32,375 nt of DNA from an uncultured Peptococcaceae bacterium (GCA_949743265.1 CATJSX010000085.1:1-32375); one strand, 5' to 3'; numbered from the stretch's first letter, positions 17,506 to 26,753 are shown. Numbers and translations: made by a program. Notes: generated by a model from the sequence alone, not told the origin.

Positions 17506-17868
17506 TCGTAGTATGACGCGCAAAATTATAAGGAAAAAAGTTACTCTCTTGATGATACAAAAGGAATTTTGACTTTAATAAATGTGAAGGAGAAAACGAT
17601 AAATCATACGTGAACTAAATTAGACTCTATTTCTCATTAAAATTATCCAACAGCCAGTGATTATTGATTTCACTGGCTGTTTCTTATGATTAAAAATCAG
17701 TTCTGCAAAAATAACCATTTTTAAAACGCTCATTTTTGTAAAAATTGCATAGCGCTATTTTAACGTTGGAAGACATACTTTTTATTTTGCTTTCTCAAAT
17801 TTTTATCGTCAAACTTTCATTATTCAATAGAAAATATCTATAACAAATTCTTTAGATGTAATTTTTTT
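17506..17868. other. Intergenic region after rpe
   Basis: AT-rich non-coding stretch holding the rpe hairpin terminator (17649-17681). No gene, RNA family or repeat other than that hairpin is recognised; the promoter and TTGCAA elements of the next gene follow. Confidence 0.5.
17649..17687 (+). terminator. Hairpin terminator of the prpC-rpe operon
   Basis: A perfect 12-bp stem (17649-17660 with 17670-17681) with a 9-base loop, followed by TCTTAT. The outer 10 bp (AACAGCCAGT / ACTGGCTGTT) are identical to the hairpin after divIVA. Confidence 0.7.
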
Positions 17869-17916
17869 TTGCAAGCGTTATGAGTGATTGCAATGATTTT
17901 TTGTATAAATTGCAAT
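17869..17916. repeat. Three TTGCAA elements upstream of the phosphohydrolase promoter
   Basis: TTGCAA occurs at 17869-17874, and inside two perfect 8-bp palindromes ATTGCAAT at 17887-17894 and 17909-17916. The two palindromes start 22 bases apart, about two helical turns, and the last ends 4 bases before the -35. This is the layout of an activator or repressor operator; the regulator is unknown. Confidence 0.5.
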
Positions 17917-17920
17917 TAGG

Positions 17921-17949
17921 TTGACAAGCATGAAAAGAAGATATAAAAT
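17921..17949 (+). promoter_or_regulatory. Strong promoter of the AlkP-like gene cluster
   Basis: Perfect TTGACA (17921-17926), a 17-base spacer and TAAAAT (17944-17949). The predicted start is near 17956, about 78 bases before the first gene's ATG. Confidence 0.8.
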
Positions 17950-18033
17950 TATTTTGTAAGAATTAGACATGGCTTCAAATATAGAAAAACAAGGTTTGGA
18001 GTCGTAACAAAATTATTGTAGAGGTGATCGATA

Positions 18034-20073
18034 ATGGTACCAGCAAAAGCTACAAAAGTAGCGGTATTAGGGGTAGACGCAATGGATCCGCGTCTAACCA
18101 GAAAGTATGTAGACATGGGCATTATGCCTAACACCAAAAAGATTTTAGAAGCAGGTTCAGCTAGAGAAGACTTAGTTTTATTAGGCGCTCTGCCAACTGT
18201 TACTCCCCCACAATGGACAACGCTAGCTACAGGTGCTTATCCGCAAACTCATGGTATTACCGCTTTTTACAGACAAGGCGGCGATATGGATATGGTTAAC
18301 TTAAACTTCAATTCCGAACACTGCAAAGCAGAACAATTATGGAATGTTACCGCAGAAGCCGGCAAAAAGACACTCGTTTGGCATTGGCCCGGCAGTGCAT
18401 GGCCACCAAGCTCTGATAGCCCAAATCTTTCTGTCGTTGACGGTACTTCTCCTGGTGGGGTTAACATGAGTAGCGCTCAAGTTGACGTAGAATTCATCGT
18501 TATGGCTAGCGACTTGACAGAAGTAACCACCTATCGTTCCGGCGCTATGGATTCTTCAGCTAAAGTTCCTTGCGTTGTTACTGGTTTGGATAAAGAAGAA
18601 CCGAAAAAGAAAAATACCGGTATGGCTGGTATGATGCAAAGAAAAATGGACGATGGTTTCCGCTTGTACATCATGGATCCGTGGAAAGACGGTCAAGGCG
18701 GTTCCAACGCTATTCCTGCTGACGTTGCTTATTCTACTTTGAAACCAGCAGACAAATGGAGCATTGATTTACCAGAAGGCGCTAAAGAATTTACCTTGTT
18801 ATTATCTGGTGGTTTAGTTCGCCGTCCAGCATTATTATTAAAAAATGATCAAGGCGTTTACGATCATGTTGCAATTTACAAAAACAAAAAGACGATTGAA
18901 CCAATGGTCACCATCAAAAATCGTGAATACGTTCGCGATATCGTTGATGATTGCGTAAAAGATGATGATATCATCCAAGCAAGCCGTGATATGCGCGTAT
19001 TGGAAATCGCTGAAGACGGTTCCAAAGTTAGAATGTGGGTTTCTGCATCCATGAATATCAAAGCTGACATGATGTGGCATCCAAAAGAATTATACAAAGA
19101 AATCGTTGAAAACGTTGGTTATCCATCCCCATGCTCTACATTGGGTTTTGGTGACTTTGAATTGATTTATGACTGCATGCATCAATGCTGGCAGCATGTT
19201 GCTGATTTCCAAGCTGATTCTTTGAATTACCTAATGGAAAATGCTGGTTATGAAGTTGTCTTTTCTCATTTCCATGCACCAGATTTGCAGAAACATATGT
19301 TTATCCGTGATTTAGCAAAAGGTACCGAAAACACTACTGCAGAACAATATGAATTCATCATGCAAGCTATTTACAAACAAACCGATGATTATCTGGGCAA
19401 ATTCGTTCATTTCTTGGATAAAGGCTGGACTTTGATGGTTGTTTCTGACCATGCACAAGTCTGCCCGAAATACGGTCTACGCGGCTTGGGCGATACTGGT
19501 ATGAACGTTCAGATCATGGAACAATTAGGTTATACCGTATTAGAAGTCAATCCAGAAACCGGTAAGAAAAAGAGAAGAGTTGACTGGACCAAAACAAAAG
19601 CTGTTGCTAACCGTGAAATGCATATCTATCTGAACTTAAAAGGCAGAACCGATCATGGTATTGTTGATCCAGAAGATCAGTACGAATTGGAAGAACAAAT
19701 TATTACCGATTTGTATAATATTAAAGATGAAGAAAGCGGCAAACGTATTATCGCATGGGCTTTGCGCAGAAAAGACGCTGTGCCTCTGGGCTTAGGCGGC
19801 GAATATCCTGATTGTGGTGATATTATTTACTGCATGGCTGAAGGGTATGAACATGACCATGATGATAGCATGGCTACATCTTTAGGTGAATGTGATACTT
19901 CTGCTGGTCCAATTTTCTTTGGCGCAGGTCCTGGCTTAAAGAAAAACTTCTACACCGACCGTATGATTCGTCAGGTAGACGTTGCACCAACGATCGCTAC
20001 CATTTTGGGTGTCAGAATGCCTAAAGAATGCGAAGGCGCCCCAATCTATCAGATTTTAGAAGAAGTATTTTAA
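18034..20073 (+). CDS. AlkP-superfamily phosphohydrolase/phosphomutase, paralog 1
   Basis: A 679-residue protein of the nucleotide pyrophosphatase/phosphodiesterase branch of the alkaline phosphatase superfamily (PF01663/COG3379-like). The two-metal site is complete: D15 (LGVDAMDP), nucleophile T57 (PTVTPPQWTTL), D417 and H421 (HAPDLQKH), D472-H473 (VVSDHAQ) and H609 (HDHDDS). There is no signal peptide or membrane helix, so it is cytoplasmic. It is the most divergent of the four paralogs: it lacks their MLR.KGLT start, and has a Lys/Met-rich stretch (about 188-205). GAGGTGAT precedes the ATG. The strong promoter and frequent use of C-ending codons (TTC, ATC, AAC) suggest high expression. The substrate is unknown. 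Confidence 0.88.
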   Translation: MVPAKATKVAVLGVDAMDPRLTRKYVDMGIMPNTKKILEAGSAREDLVLLGALPTVTPPQWTTLATGAYPQTHGITAFYRQGGDMDMVNLNFNSEHCKAEQLWNVTAEAGKKTLVWHWPGSAWPPSSDSPNLSVVDGTSPGGVNMSSAQVDVEFIVMASDLTEVTTYRSGAMDSSAKVPCVVTGLDKEEPKKKNTGMAGMMQRKMDDGFRLYIMDPWKDGQGGSNAIPADVAYSTLKPADKWSIDLPEGAKEFTLLLSGGLVRRPALLLKNDQGVYDHVAIYKNKKTIEPMVTIKNREYVRDIVDDCVKDDDIIQASRDMRVLEIAEDGSKVRMWVSASMNIKADMMWHPKELYKEIVENVGYPSPCSTLGFGDFELIYDCMHQCWQHVADFQADSLNYLMENAGYEVVFSHFHAPDLQKHMFIRDLAKGTENTTAEQYEFIMQAIYKQTDDYLGKFVHFLDKGWTLMVVSDHAQVCPKYGLRGLGDTGMNVQIMEQLGYTVLEVNPETGKKKRRVDWTKTKAVANREMHIYLNLKGRTDHGIVDPEDQYELEEQIITDLYNIKDEESGKRIIAWALRRKDAVPLGLGGEYPDCGDIIYCMAEGYEHDHDDSMATSLGECDTSAGPIFFGAGPGLKKNFYTDRMIRQVDVAPTIATILGVRMPKECEGAPIYQILEEVF

Positions 20074-20090
20074 TTGATTATGGTTTAACA

Positions 20091-20123
20091 ACATCTGCGA
20101 CCGTATGATATGGTCGCAGATGT
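20091..20123 (+). terminator. Intercistronic hairpin after paralog 1
   Basis: A perfect 12-bp stem (20091-20102 with 20112-20123) with a 9-base loop. The T-run after it is weak (AACTTTATT), so it may be a partial terminator or an mRNA-stability element. Confidence 0.55.
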
Positions 20124-20156
20124 AACTTTATTCAATCGAAAGGGTGTCGACTAATT

Positions 20157-22262
20157 ATGTTAAGAAGTAAAGGTTTAACTGACAAGGTTTTACTCTTAGG
20201 TATTGATGGAATGGATCCTCGTTTTTCTCGCAAAATGGTTGATGAAGGGAAAATGCCCAATTTGAAAAAAATCATTGAAAAGGGTTCTGCTCGTCACGAT
20301 TTGCGTATGTTAGGTGCCGTACCAACGATTACGCCGCCCATGTGGACAACACTATGCACAGGTGCTTATCCAATGACTCACGGAATTGAAGACTTCAATA
20401 TCAACGTGAAAGGCGAATTGGATATCAACTTTGGCGGAATTTATTCCAAATACTGTCATGCCGAACAATTATGGAACATCACAGCTGAAAACGGCAAAAA
20501 AACACTTGTTTGGCATTGGCCCGGCAGTGCATGGCCACCAAGCACTGATAGTCCGAATTTGATGGTTGTCGACGGCACATCACCAGGGGCATTAGGGTTC
20601 GGTTATGCGATGCGCGATTGGGAAAATATTTCTTGTGCCAGCACTAAAGCTACTGAAGCTAAATTTTATCCGTCTGCTTTACGCTCAACCGCCAACTTCA
20701 CCGGCGACCCTGCCGAGTTGGGTCATGTACCTTCACCATACACCAAAGTAGAACATCAACCATACTTTGATGAATTATGGAATGCATTTAAAGAAGGCAT
20801 TGATGGATTTAATGGTCACAAAATGAATAAAGGCATGGATATTCGTACTAATATTCTCATGCCGGGGGATTCTCAAATGGCGACATTGCATTGCTATCAA
20901 TCCAATGTTGGTCTTTCTCCTATCACCGAACCAGAAGGTTGGGGATTTGAAGTTCCAGCAGGCGCTAAAGAATTTACCTTGCTGCAATTATTCGGTAAAA
21001 TGACAAGACCTTGCTTGTTATTAAAGAACGACAAAGGCGTTTATGATAAAGTGGCAATTTATGGCAAAAAAGATGCAGCAACACCTATCGTTGTTCTGGA
21101 AAATGACGTCTATACCCCCAATGTTGCTGATGTGGTTCCAACCAGAGAAGGCAAACTGGAACAAGTGGTTAGAAATATGCGCGTCTTAAACATTGCTGAA
21201 GACGGCTCTTTCGTTCGTATTTGGGTATCCAGCGCCTTTACAGCCGAAGAAGATAGCGTATTCTATCCAAAATGGATCTTCAAAGAAATTAAAGAACATT
21301 TCGGCGCGCCAGTTCCAACCGGTCAATTAGGCGACGGCGATTTGGACGTTATCAATAAATGTAACTTAGAACAATGGAAACAAGCAGCTAAATGGCAAGC
21401 TGACAGCATTAACTATATGATCAAAGAACACGGCGTCGAAGTAGTCTTTTCTCACTTCCATGGTCCTGATATGTCTGGACATACTTATATGACTTCTTTG
21501 AAAAACAGAGAAGACTCCAACGCTGATGAAAAAGACATTTATAAGTGTCATGAAAACACCTATATGATGACCGATGATTATATTGGTGAATTCTTGCCAT
21601 TATTAGACAATGGCTGGGCAATTTTGATTTTCTCCGACCATTCTTTAATTTGTCGTAACGAAGATAATCATCCTTTTATTGGTGATAACTACGGCATTAA
21701 TACAGGCTTAATGGTAGATTTAGGTTACACTGTCTTGAAAAAAGATGAAAACGGCAAGTATTTGCCCGCTATTGATTGGGTAAATACCAAAGCGATTCAA
21801 CAACGCTCTAATAGTATTTTCATCAACCTCAAAGGTCGTGATCGTTTCGGTATTGTTGATCCAGCTGATAAGTATCAATTGGAAGAAGAAATTATTACTG
21901 CTTTGTATCAAGTCACTGATCCCCAAACGAAACGCCGTGTCGTTTCCTTAGCTTTACATCAAAAAGATGCTAATTTGTTGGGCTTAGGCGGCGAATACAC
22001 CAGCGGCGATATTATTTTCTTCTTGCATGACGACTATGTTCATGATCACGGTGAATCATTATCTACTGCCGAAGGCTATGCTGATACTTCCGTTGGACCA
22101 ATTTTTGTAGCTGCCGGTAAGGGGATTAAAGAAGGCTTTGAAATGAAACTGTTCCCACGAGAAGTTGACGTTGCTCCAACAGCTGCGGTACTTCTTGGGG
22201 TTAGAATACCTAAAGAATGTGAAGGCGCACCAGTCTACAGCATTCTTTCTGAAGAACTATAA
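20157..22262 (+). CDS. AlkP-superfamily phosphohydrolase/phosphomutase, paralog 2
   Basis: A 701-residue paralog of the preceding gene. Metal and catalytic residues are kept: D17 (LGIDGMDP), nucleophile T59 (PTITPPMWTTL), D438 and H442 (HGPDMSGH), D494-H495 (FSDHSLI) and H631 (HDHGESL). The segment KKTLVWHWPGSAWPPSTDS is shared almost unchanged by all four paralogs and is probably part of the substrate pocket or cap. The middle (about 150-260) differs most between copies and may set specificity. It starts MLRSKGLTDK; AAAGGGTG lies 12 bases before the ATG. No export signal. It follows paralog 1 by 83 bases containing a hairpin. Confidence 0.88.
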   Translation: MLRSKGLTDKVLLLGIDGMDPRFSRKMVDEGKMPNLKKIIEKGSARHDLRMLGAVPTITPPMWTTLCTGAYPMTHGIEDFNINVKGELDINFGGIYSKYCHAEQLWNITAENGKKTLVWHWPGSAWPPSTDSPNLMVVDGTSPGALGFGYAMRDWENISCASTKATEAKFYPSALRSTANFTGDPAELGHVPSPYTKVEHQPYFDELWNAFKEGIDGFNGHKMNKGMDIRTNILMPGDSQMATLHCYQSNVGLSPITEPEGWGFEVPAGAKEFTLLQLFGKMTRPCLLLKNDKGVYDKVAIYGKKDAATPIVVLENDVYTPNVADVVPTREGKLEQVVRNMRVLNIAEDGSFVRIWVSSAFTAEEDSVFYPKWIFKEIKEHFGAPVPTGQLGDGDLDVINKCNLEQWKQAAKWQADSINYMIKEHGVEVVFSHFHGPDMSGHTYMTSLKNREDSNADEKDIYKCHENTYMMTDDYIGEFLPLLDNGWAILIFSDHSLICRNEDNHPFIGDNYGINTGLMVDLGYTVLKKDENGKYLPAIDWVNTKAIQQRSNSIFINLKGRDRFGIVDPADKYQLEEEIITALYQVTDPQTKRRVVSLALHQKDANLLGLGGEYTSGDIIFFLHDDYVHDHGESLSTAEGYADTSVGPIFVAAGKGIKEGFEMKLFPREVDVAPTAAVLLGVRIPKECEGAPVYSILSEEL

Positions 22263-22288
22263 CAATTAAAATAACGCAAAAAATAGGC

Positions 22289-22322
22289 AGCTGATTGAAG
22301 GACGAAAGACTTTTAATCAGCT
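22289..22322 (+). terminator. Intercistronic hairpin after paralog 2
   Basis: AGCTGATT (22289-22296) pairs with AATCAGCT (22315-22322), with about four further inner pairs including wobbles. TTGCTTATT follows, a weak T-run. Confidence 0.45.
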
Positions 22323-22406
22323 TGCTTATTAAATAGCCAAAATAAATGAGTGGTCATTTGTAAAAAATACGTATATCTGTAGTTTTTGGATAAAAGGAGT
22401 GAACTT

Positions 22407-24503
22407 ATGTTAAGAGAAAAAGGATTGACCCAAAAATTGTTATTATTAGGAATTGATGGTATGGATCCCAGATTTACCAGACGTTTAGTTGATGAAGGTA
22501 AAATGCCTAATACGAAAAAATTTATTGAAAAAGGCGCAGCGCGCCAAGATTTAATGCTTTTAGGCGCAATTCCAACAATTACACCGCCAATGTGGGCAAC
22601 ACTAGCTACCGGCGCTTATCCCATGACGCACGGCATTATGGATTTCAATCTTTCTGCACCCGATGCAGCTGATGTAACTATTGGCGCTTTCTTTTCAAAT
22701 TTTTTAAAAGCAGAGCCATTATGGAATGTCACAGCTGAAGCGGGCAAAAAAACTCTGGTCTGGCATTGGCCCGGCGGTAGTTGGCCGCCAACCACAGATA
22801 ATCCTAATCTAATGGTAGTTGATGGTTCCAGCCCCGGTTCAGTCGGCATGGTTTATGCTACACGTGATTTTGATACGATGTTTATCGCTAGTGATAAAGC
22901 CGAAAAAGTTTCTTATATGCCTTACTCAGTTAAAACATCGGAAGTAGTCGGCGATGAAAAATTGGAATTCATGAGTCTACCGCAAAAATCACCTAATACG
23001 CCAGAATTTAAAGAAAAAATGAAGCGTTATTTTGATGATTATCGAAAAGACATTGAAGTTCATGGTTATCATGCCAGTGAAGGCGATTGTACTTGTAGCG
23101 TACAATTTGAAGAGGACAACGGTTTGATGTGGATGCTAGCAGATTTTCCAACCAGTTGCTCTATTTCGCCAATTTTTCCTGCTAACGGCTGGCATATCGA
23201 TATCCCAGCCGAAAGTAAAGAGTTTGTGCTGGTAATGGGCTATGGCAAAATCACTCGCTATGCGTTAATTTTGAAAAATGAACAAGGCAAATACGATCGT
23301 GTAGCCATTTATAAAAACAAAGACACGCAAGAACCTCTAGTGATTTTAGAAAATGACGTTTTCACGCCGTATATTTATGATAAACAGCCTTCCCGTCAAG
23401 GTGAAGAAAAAGTTATGCGCAATATGCGTATGTTGAAAATTGCTGAAGACGGCAGTTATGTTCGCATTTGGAGTTCTCGTTCTGTATCCTGTGAAGATGA
23501 TTGCGTATGGTATCCTAAAACGCTTTTCAAAGAAATTGTTGATCGTTTTGGTCCGCCGCTGCCAACTAGTCAAATGACCGGTAACGACGCTGATTTGATC
23601 TTAAAATGCAATAACGAACAATGGAAATTAGCGGCTAATTGGCAGGCAAAATCATTGAAATATATGATCGATGAACATGATGTCGACGTTATTTTTTCCC
23701 ATTATCACGGACCAGATTTACAAGGACATAACTATATGAAATATCTTAAAGAACGCGATACCTCGCGTTATAGTGAAGATGAAGTCGTCAAATTTGCTGA
23801 AGCTACTTATAAAGTTACGGATGATTATATCGGCGAATTTCTGCCTTATTTAGATAAAGGCTGGACTATTATTATTTTCTCTGATCATGCGCAGATTTGT
23901 CCAGAAGAACAGCCTCATGTTATTGGAGAAAGCTGCGGCGTCAATGCCGACCCACTGCGTCAGTTTGGTTACACGGTATTGAAAAAAGATGAAAATGGTC
24001 ATGATTTGCCAGAAGTTGATTGGAGCAAAACAACAGCTATTCAAACTCGCGCCAACAGCATTTATCTCAATATCAAAGGCAGAGACCCTCATGGTATTGT
24101 TGATCCTGCCGATAAATATGAATTGGAAGAAAAAATCATCACTGATTTGTACAGCTATCGTGACAAAAAAACTGGTCATCGTGTAGTTTCTTTGGCGTTG
24201 CATAATAAAGACGCTGTTCTTTTAGGTTTAGGCGGTCCTATGGGTTCTGATATTGTACTTTGTGTTCATGATGACTACGGTTTTGATCATGGCAATACAT
24301 TATCTACAGCTTGTGGGCACAATGATACGACCGTATCACCAATTTTCATGGCAGCAGGCAGCGGCGTTAAAGAAAATTATTGCATCAATCGCTACATTCG
24401 TGAAGTTGATGTCGCACCAACAGCCGCTGTTTTATTGGGTGTAGATATGCCGGCTCAATGTGAAGGCGCACCAGCTTATCAAATTTTTACTGAAAAAATG
24501 TAA
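22407..24503 (+). CDS. AlkP-superfamily phosphohydrolase/phosphomutase, paralog 3
   Basis: A 698-residue third paralog. Active-site residues are D17, nucleophile T59 (PTITPPMWATL), D437 and H441 (HGPDLQGH), D493-H494 (FSDHAQI), and the His of FDHGNTL near the C-terminus. The C-terminal motif VDVAPTAAVLLGV is shared with copies 2 and 4. I chose ATG 22407 because AAAGGAG (22393-22399) lies just upstream and the protein then begins MLREKGLTQK like its paralogs; an upstream in-frame start at 22386 would add seven unlike residues. The variable middle (about 150-255) has a Cys-containing stretch GDCTCSV not seen in the others. Substrate unknown. Confidence 0.88.
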   Translation: MLREKGLTQKLLLLGIDGMDPRFTRRLVDEGKMPNTKKFIEKGAARQDLMLLGAIPTITPPMWATLATGAYPMTHGIMDFNLSAPDAADVTIGAFFSNFLKAEPLWNVTAEAGKKTLVWHWPGGSWPPTTDNPNLMVVDGSSPGSVGMVYATRDFDTMFIASDKAEKVSYMPYSVKTSEVVGDEKLEFMSLPQKSPNTPEFKEKMKRYFDDYRKDIEVHGYHASEGDCTCSVQFEEDNGLMWMLADFPTSCSISPIFPANGWHIDIPAESKEFVLVMGYGKITRYALILKNEQGKYDRVAIYKNKDTQEPLVILENDVFTPYIYDKQPSRQGEEKVMRNMRMLKIAEDGSYVRIWSSRSVSCEDDCVWYPKTLFKEIVDRFGPPLPTSQMTGNDADLILKCNNEQWKLAANWQAKSLKYMIDEHDVDVIFSHYHGPDLQGHNYMKYLKERDTSRYSEDEVVKFAEATYKVTDDYIGEFLPYLDKGWTIIIFSDHAQICPEEQPHVIGESCGVNADPLRQFGYTVLKKDENGHDLPEVDWSKTTAIQTRANSIYLNIKGRDPHGIVDPADKYELEEKIITDLYSYRDKKTGHRVVSLALHNKDAVLLGLGGPMGSDIVLCVHDDYGFDHGNTLSTACGHNDTTVSPIFMAAGSGVKENYCINRYIREVDVAPTAAVLLGVDMPAQCEGAPAYQIFTEKM

Positions 24504-24510
24504 AAACATA

Positions 24511-24535
24511 AATTGTTTATTGATAATAGACAATT
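24511..24535 (+). terminator. Small intercistronic hairpin after paralog 3
   Basis: An 11-bp AT-rich stem with one T-G wobble (24511-24521 with 24525-24535) and a 3-base loop. Without a T-run, it is more likely a processing or stability element than a terminator. Confidence 0.35.
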
Positions 24536-24557
24536 ACTAACAAGGAGGACACGAACG

Positions 24558-26636
24558 ATGTTAAGAAGCAAAGGTTTAACCGAGAAGATTTTGCTTTTAG
24601 GAATTGATGGTATGGATCCTCGTTTTTCCAAAAAAATGGTAGATGAAGGTAAAATGCCTCATTTAAAAAAAATGATTGAACAAGGAGCAGCTCGTGAAGA
24701 TTTAATGCTCTTAGGCGGTATGCCCACCATTACACCGCCGATGTGGGCAACATTAGCTACTGGCGCTTATCCCATGACCCATGGAATCATTGATTATAGT
24801 ATTCGCGTTCCCGGCGAATTGGATATGACACAGGAAGCCTTTTACTCTAAATTTTTGAAAGCTGAACCCTTGTGGGATGTTACCGCCAAAGCTGGCAAAA
24901 AAACATTGGTTTGGCATTGGCCCGGCGGCGCTTGGCCACCAACCACTGACAATCCTAATTTGATGGTTGTTGATGGCACGTCTCCCGGCGGTATGGGTAA
25001 TACCACACATAAACGAGATGAAGAAGTGCTTATTGTCGCAACGACTAAAACTACTAGCGGCGGTTTTATGCCGTATGGTTCTAACAATAGTCATATTGAC
25101 TGCGATTTCAGCGAATTAAGACCACAAGCCAGAGCTATGACAATGAATCTAAAAGATGAACGAATCGCTGAATATTATCCAGAATACTTGGAAGGCATTG
25201 TTTTTCAAGATTATGTACCCTCCAAATTCTCTATCAGAAATGCTATTTTCTTCAAAGACAGCAACATGTTTCATCTAGCTGATTGGGCTTTACATGTTTC
25301 TATGTCGCCGATCAGCGAACCGACAGATTGGGCAAACGCACCAGAAGACGCAAAAGAATTTACTATTTATTATATGTATGGTAAAATACAAAAACCCGCG
25401 TTGATTTTGCAGCATAACGGCAAATATGATCAAGTTGCCGTTTATGGCTCTAAAGCAGATAAAGAACCACTTTTCGTGCTTAATGAAGATGAATATACGC
25501 CAAACTGTCCCGATACTTTGCCAACTAAAGATGGTTTGGTCAATGTTGTGCGTAATATGCGCTTATTAGAAGTAGCCCCAGACGGCAGTTACCTTAGAAT
25601 GTGGGCAAGTTGCGCTAATGATTGTGACAATAGCGATTGTTGGTATCCACGTTGGATTTTTGATAAAGTTAAAGCAAAATTTGGCCCGCCACCTGCTACT
25701 TCCATGGCAGCAGGACAAGACGCTGATCTTATCTTGAAATGTGGTCAAGAACAATGGAAACAAGCTGCTAAATGGCAGTCAGACTGCATGAAATATATGA
25801 TGACCAATGAAGGTGTAGAAGTTGTCTTTTCTCATTTTCACGGACCAGATATGGCAGGTCATTCTTACATGAAATATTTGAAAGATCGCGATACGTCCAA
25901 AGTCGGTGAAGCAGAAGTACGCAAATGGGCAGAAAACACCTATATGTGGACTGATGAGTATATTGGTAGCTTTTTGCCGCTGGTCGACGAAGGCTGGACA
26001 ATTCTGCTTTTCTCTGATCATTCTTTGATCTGCCCAGAAAATGAACCCAATGATATTGCTGATAATAGCGGTATCAATGTAGGCATTATGAAAGAATTGG
26101 GCTATACTGTTTTGAAAAAAGATGAGAATGGCAATGAAATCGAGGAAATCGACTGGAGTAAAACACGTGCTATACAAACACGCGCTAACAGCATTTATAT
26201 CAATTTAAAAGGTCGTGAAAAACGAGGCATCGTTGATCCTGCTGACAAATATGAATTGGAAGAACAAATTATTACTGATTTGTACGGCTATCGTGATAAA
26301 AAAACCGGCAAACGTGTCGTTTCTGTCGCACTGCATAACAAAGACGCTGTTTTATTAGGTATGGGTGGAGAATATGCAGCGGATATTATTATTTTAGTTC
26401 ATGAAAATTACAATTTTGATCACGGAGAATCTTTATCAACCGCTACTGGTCATAACGACACTTCTGTTGGTCCGATTTTTGCCGCTGTAGGTCCCGGCGT
26501 CAAAAAAGGCCATGTTATTAACCAATACGTTCGTGAGGTCGACGTCGCACCAACAGCTGCCGTTCTATTAGGCGTAGACATTCCAGCACAATGTGAAGGT
26601 GCGCCGGCTTATCAAATACTCACTGAGAAAATGTAA
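24558..26636 (+). CDS. AlkP-superfamily phosphohydrolase/phosphomutase, paralog 4
   Basis: A 692-residue fourth paralog, with closest visible similarity to copy 3 (shared DNPNLMVVDG, VDVAPTAAVLLGVD, PAQCEGAPAYQI). Active-site residues are D17, nucleophile T59, D431 and H435 (HGPDMAGH), D487-H488 (FSDHSLI), and the His of FDHGESL. ATG 24558 is set by a very good AAGGAGG (24542-24548) and by the shared start MLRSKGLTEK; an in-frame ATG at 24513 would add 15 residues and lie inside the upstream hairpin. The variable region (about 150-255) again differs. It is the last of the four, 137 bases before the GH3 pair. Confidence 0.88.
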   Translation: MLRSKGLTEKILLLGIDGMDPRFSKKMVDEGKMPHLKKMIEQGAAREDLMLLGGMPTITPPMWATLATGAYPMTHGIIDYSIRVPGELDMTQEAFYSKFLKAEPLWDVTAKAGKKTLVWHWPGGAWPPTTDNPNLMVVDGTSPGGMGNTTHKRDEEVLIVATTKTTSGGFMPYGSNNSHIDCDFSELRPQARAMTMNLKDERIAEYYPEYLEGIVFQDYVPSKFSIRNAIFFKDSNMFHLADWALHVSMSPISEPTDWANAPEDAKEFTIYYMYGKIQKPALILQHNGKYDQVAVYGSKADKEPLFVLNEDEYTPNCPDTLPTKDGLVNVVRNMRLLEVAPDGSYLRMWASCANDCDNSDCWYPRWIFDKVKAKFGPPPATSMAAGQDADLILKCGQEQWKQAAKWQSDCMKYMMTNEGVEVVFSHFHGPDMAGHSYMKYLKDRDTSKVGEAEVRKWAENTYMWTDEYIGSFLPLVDEGWTILLFSDHSLICPENEPNDIADNSGINVGIMKELGYTVLKKDENGNEIEEIDWSKTRAIQTRANSIYINLKGREKRGIVDPADKYELEEQIITDLYGYRDKKTGKRVVSVALHNKDAVLLGMGGEYAADIIILVHENYNFDHGESLSTATGHNDTSVGPIFAAVGPGVKKGHVINQYVREVDVAPTAAVLLGVDIPAQCEGAPAYQILTEKM

Positions 26637-26646
26637 ACATCTCGTC

Positions 26647-26675
26647 AGCGCAAGAAGAGAAATTCTTTTTGCGCT
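26647..26675 (+). terminator. Hairpin terminator after paralog 4
   Basis: A 12-bp stem with one G-T wobble (26647-26658 with 26664-26675) and a 5-base loop, followed by a T-rich stretch (ATTTTATTTTTG) starting 8 bases later. It probably ends or reduces transcription into the GH3 genes. Confidence 0.5.
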
Positions 26676-26723
26676 ATTAGCATTTTATTTTTGAAGGACG
26701 CTTTAATGAATAAATGAAGTCGT

Positions 26724-26753
26724 TTTACATAAGGTAATGGACAAGGTTATAGG
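26724..26753 (+). promoter_or_regulatory. Candidate promoter for the GH3 genes
   Basis: TTTACA (26724-26729) and TATAGG (26748-26753) are 18 bases apart. The leader to ATG 26774 would be short, about 15 bases, but would still include AGGA. Confidence 0.3.

Noticed and set aside
17506-17868. Small RNA or riboswitch between rpe and the phosphohydrolase cluster
   Set aside because: Apart from the rpe terminator hairpin there is no structured or recognisable element and no promoter pointing into it.
23850-26177. Several 110-130 residue antisense open frames within the third and fourth phosphohydrolase genes
   Set aside because: They lie opposite strongly conserved coding sequence, recur at matching places in the paralogs, and have no visible start signals.
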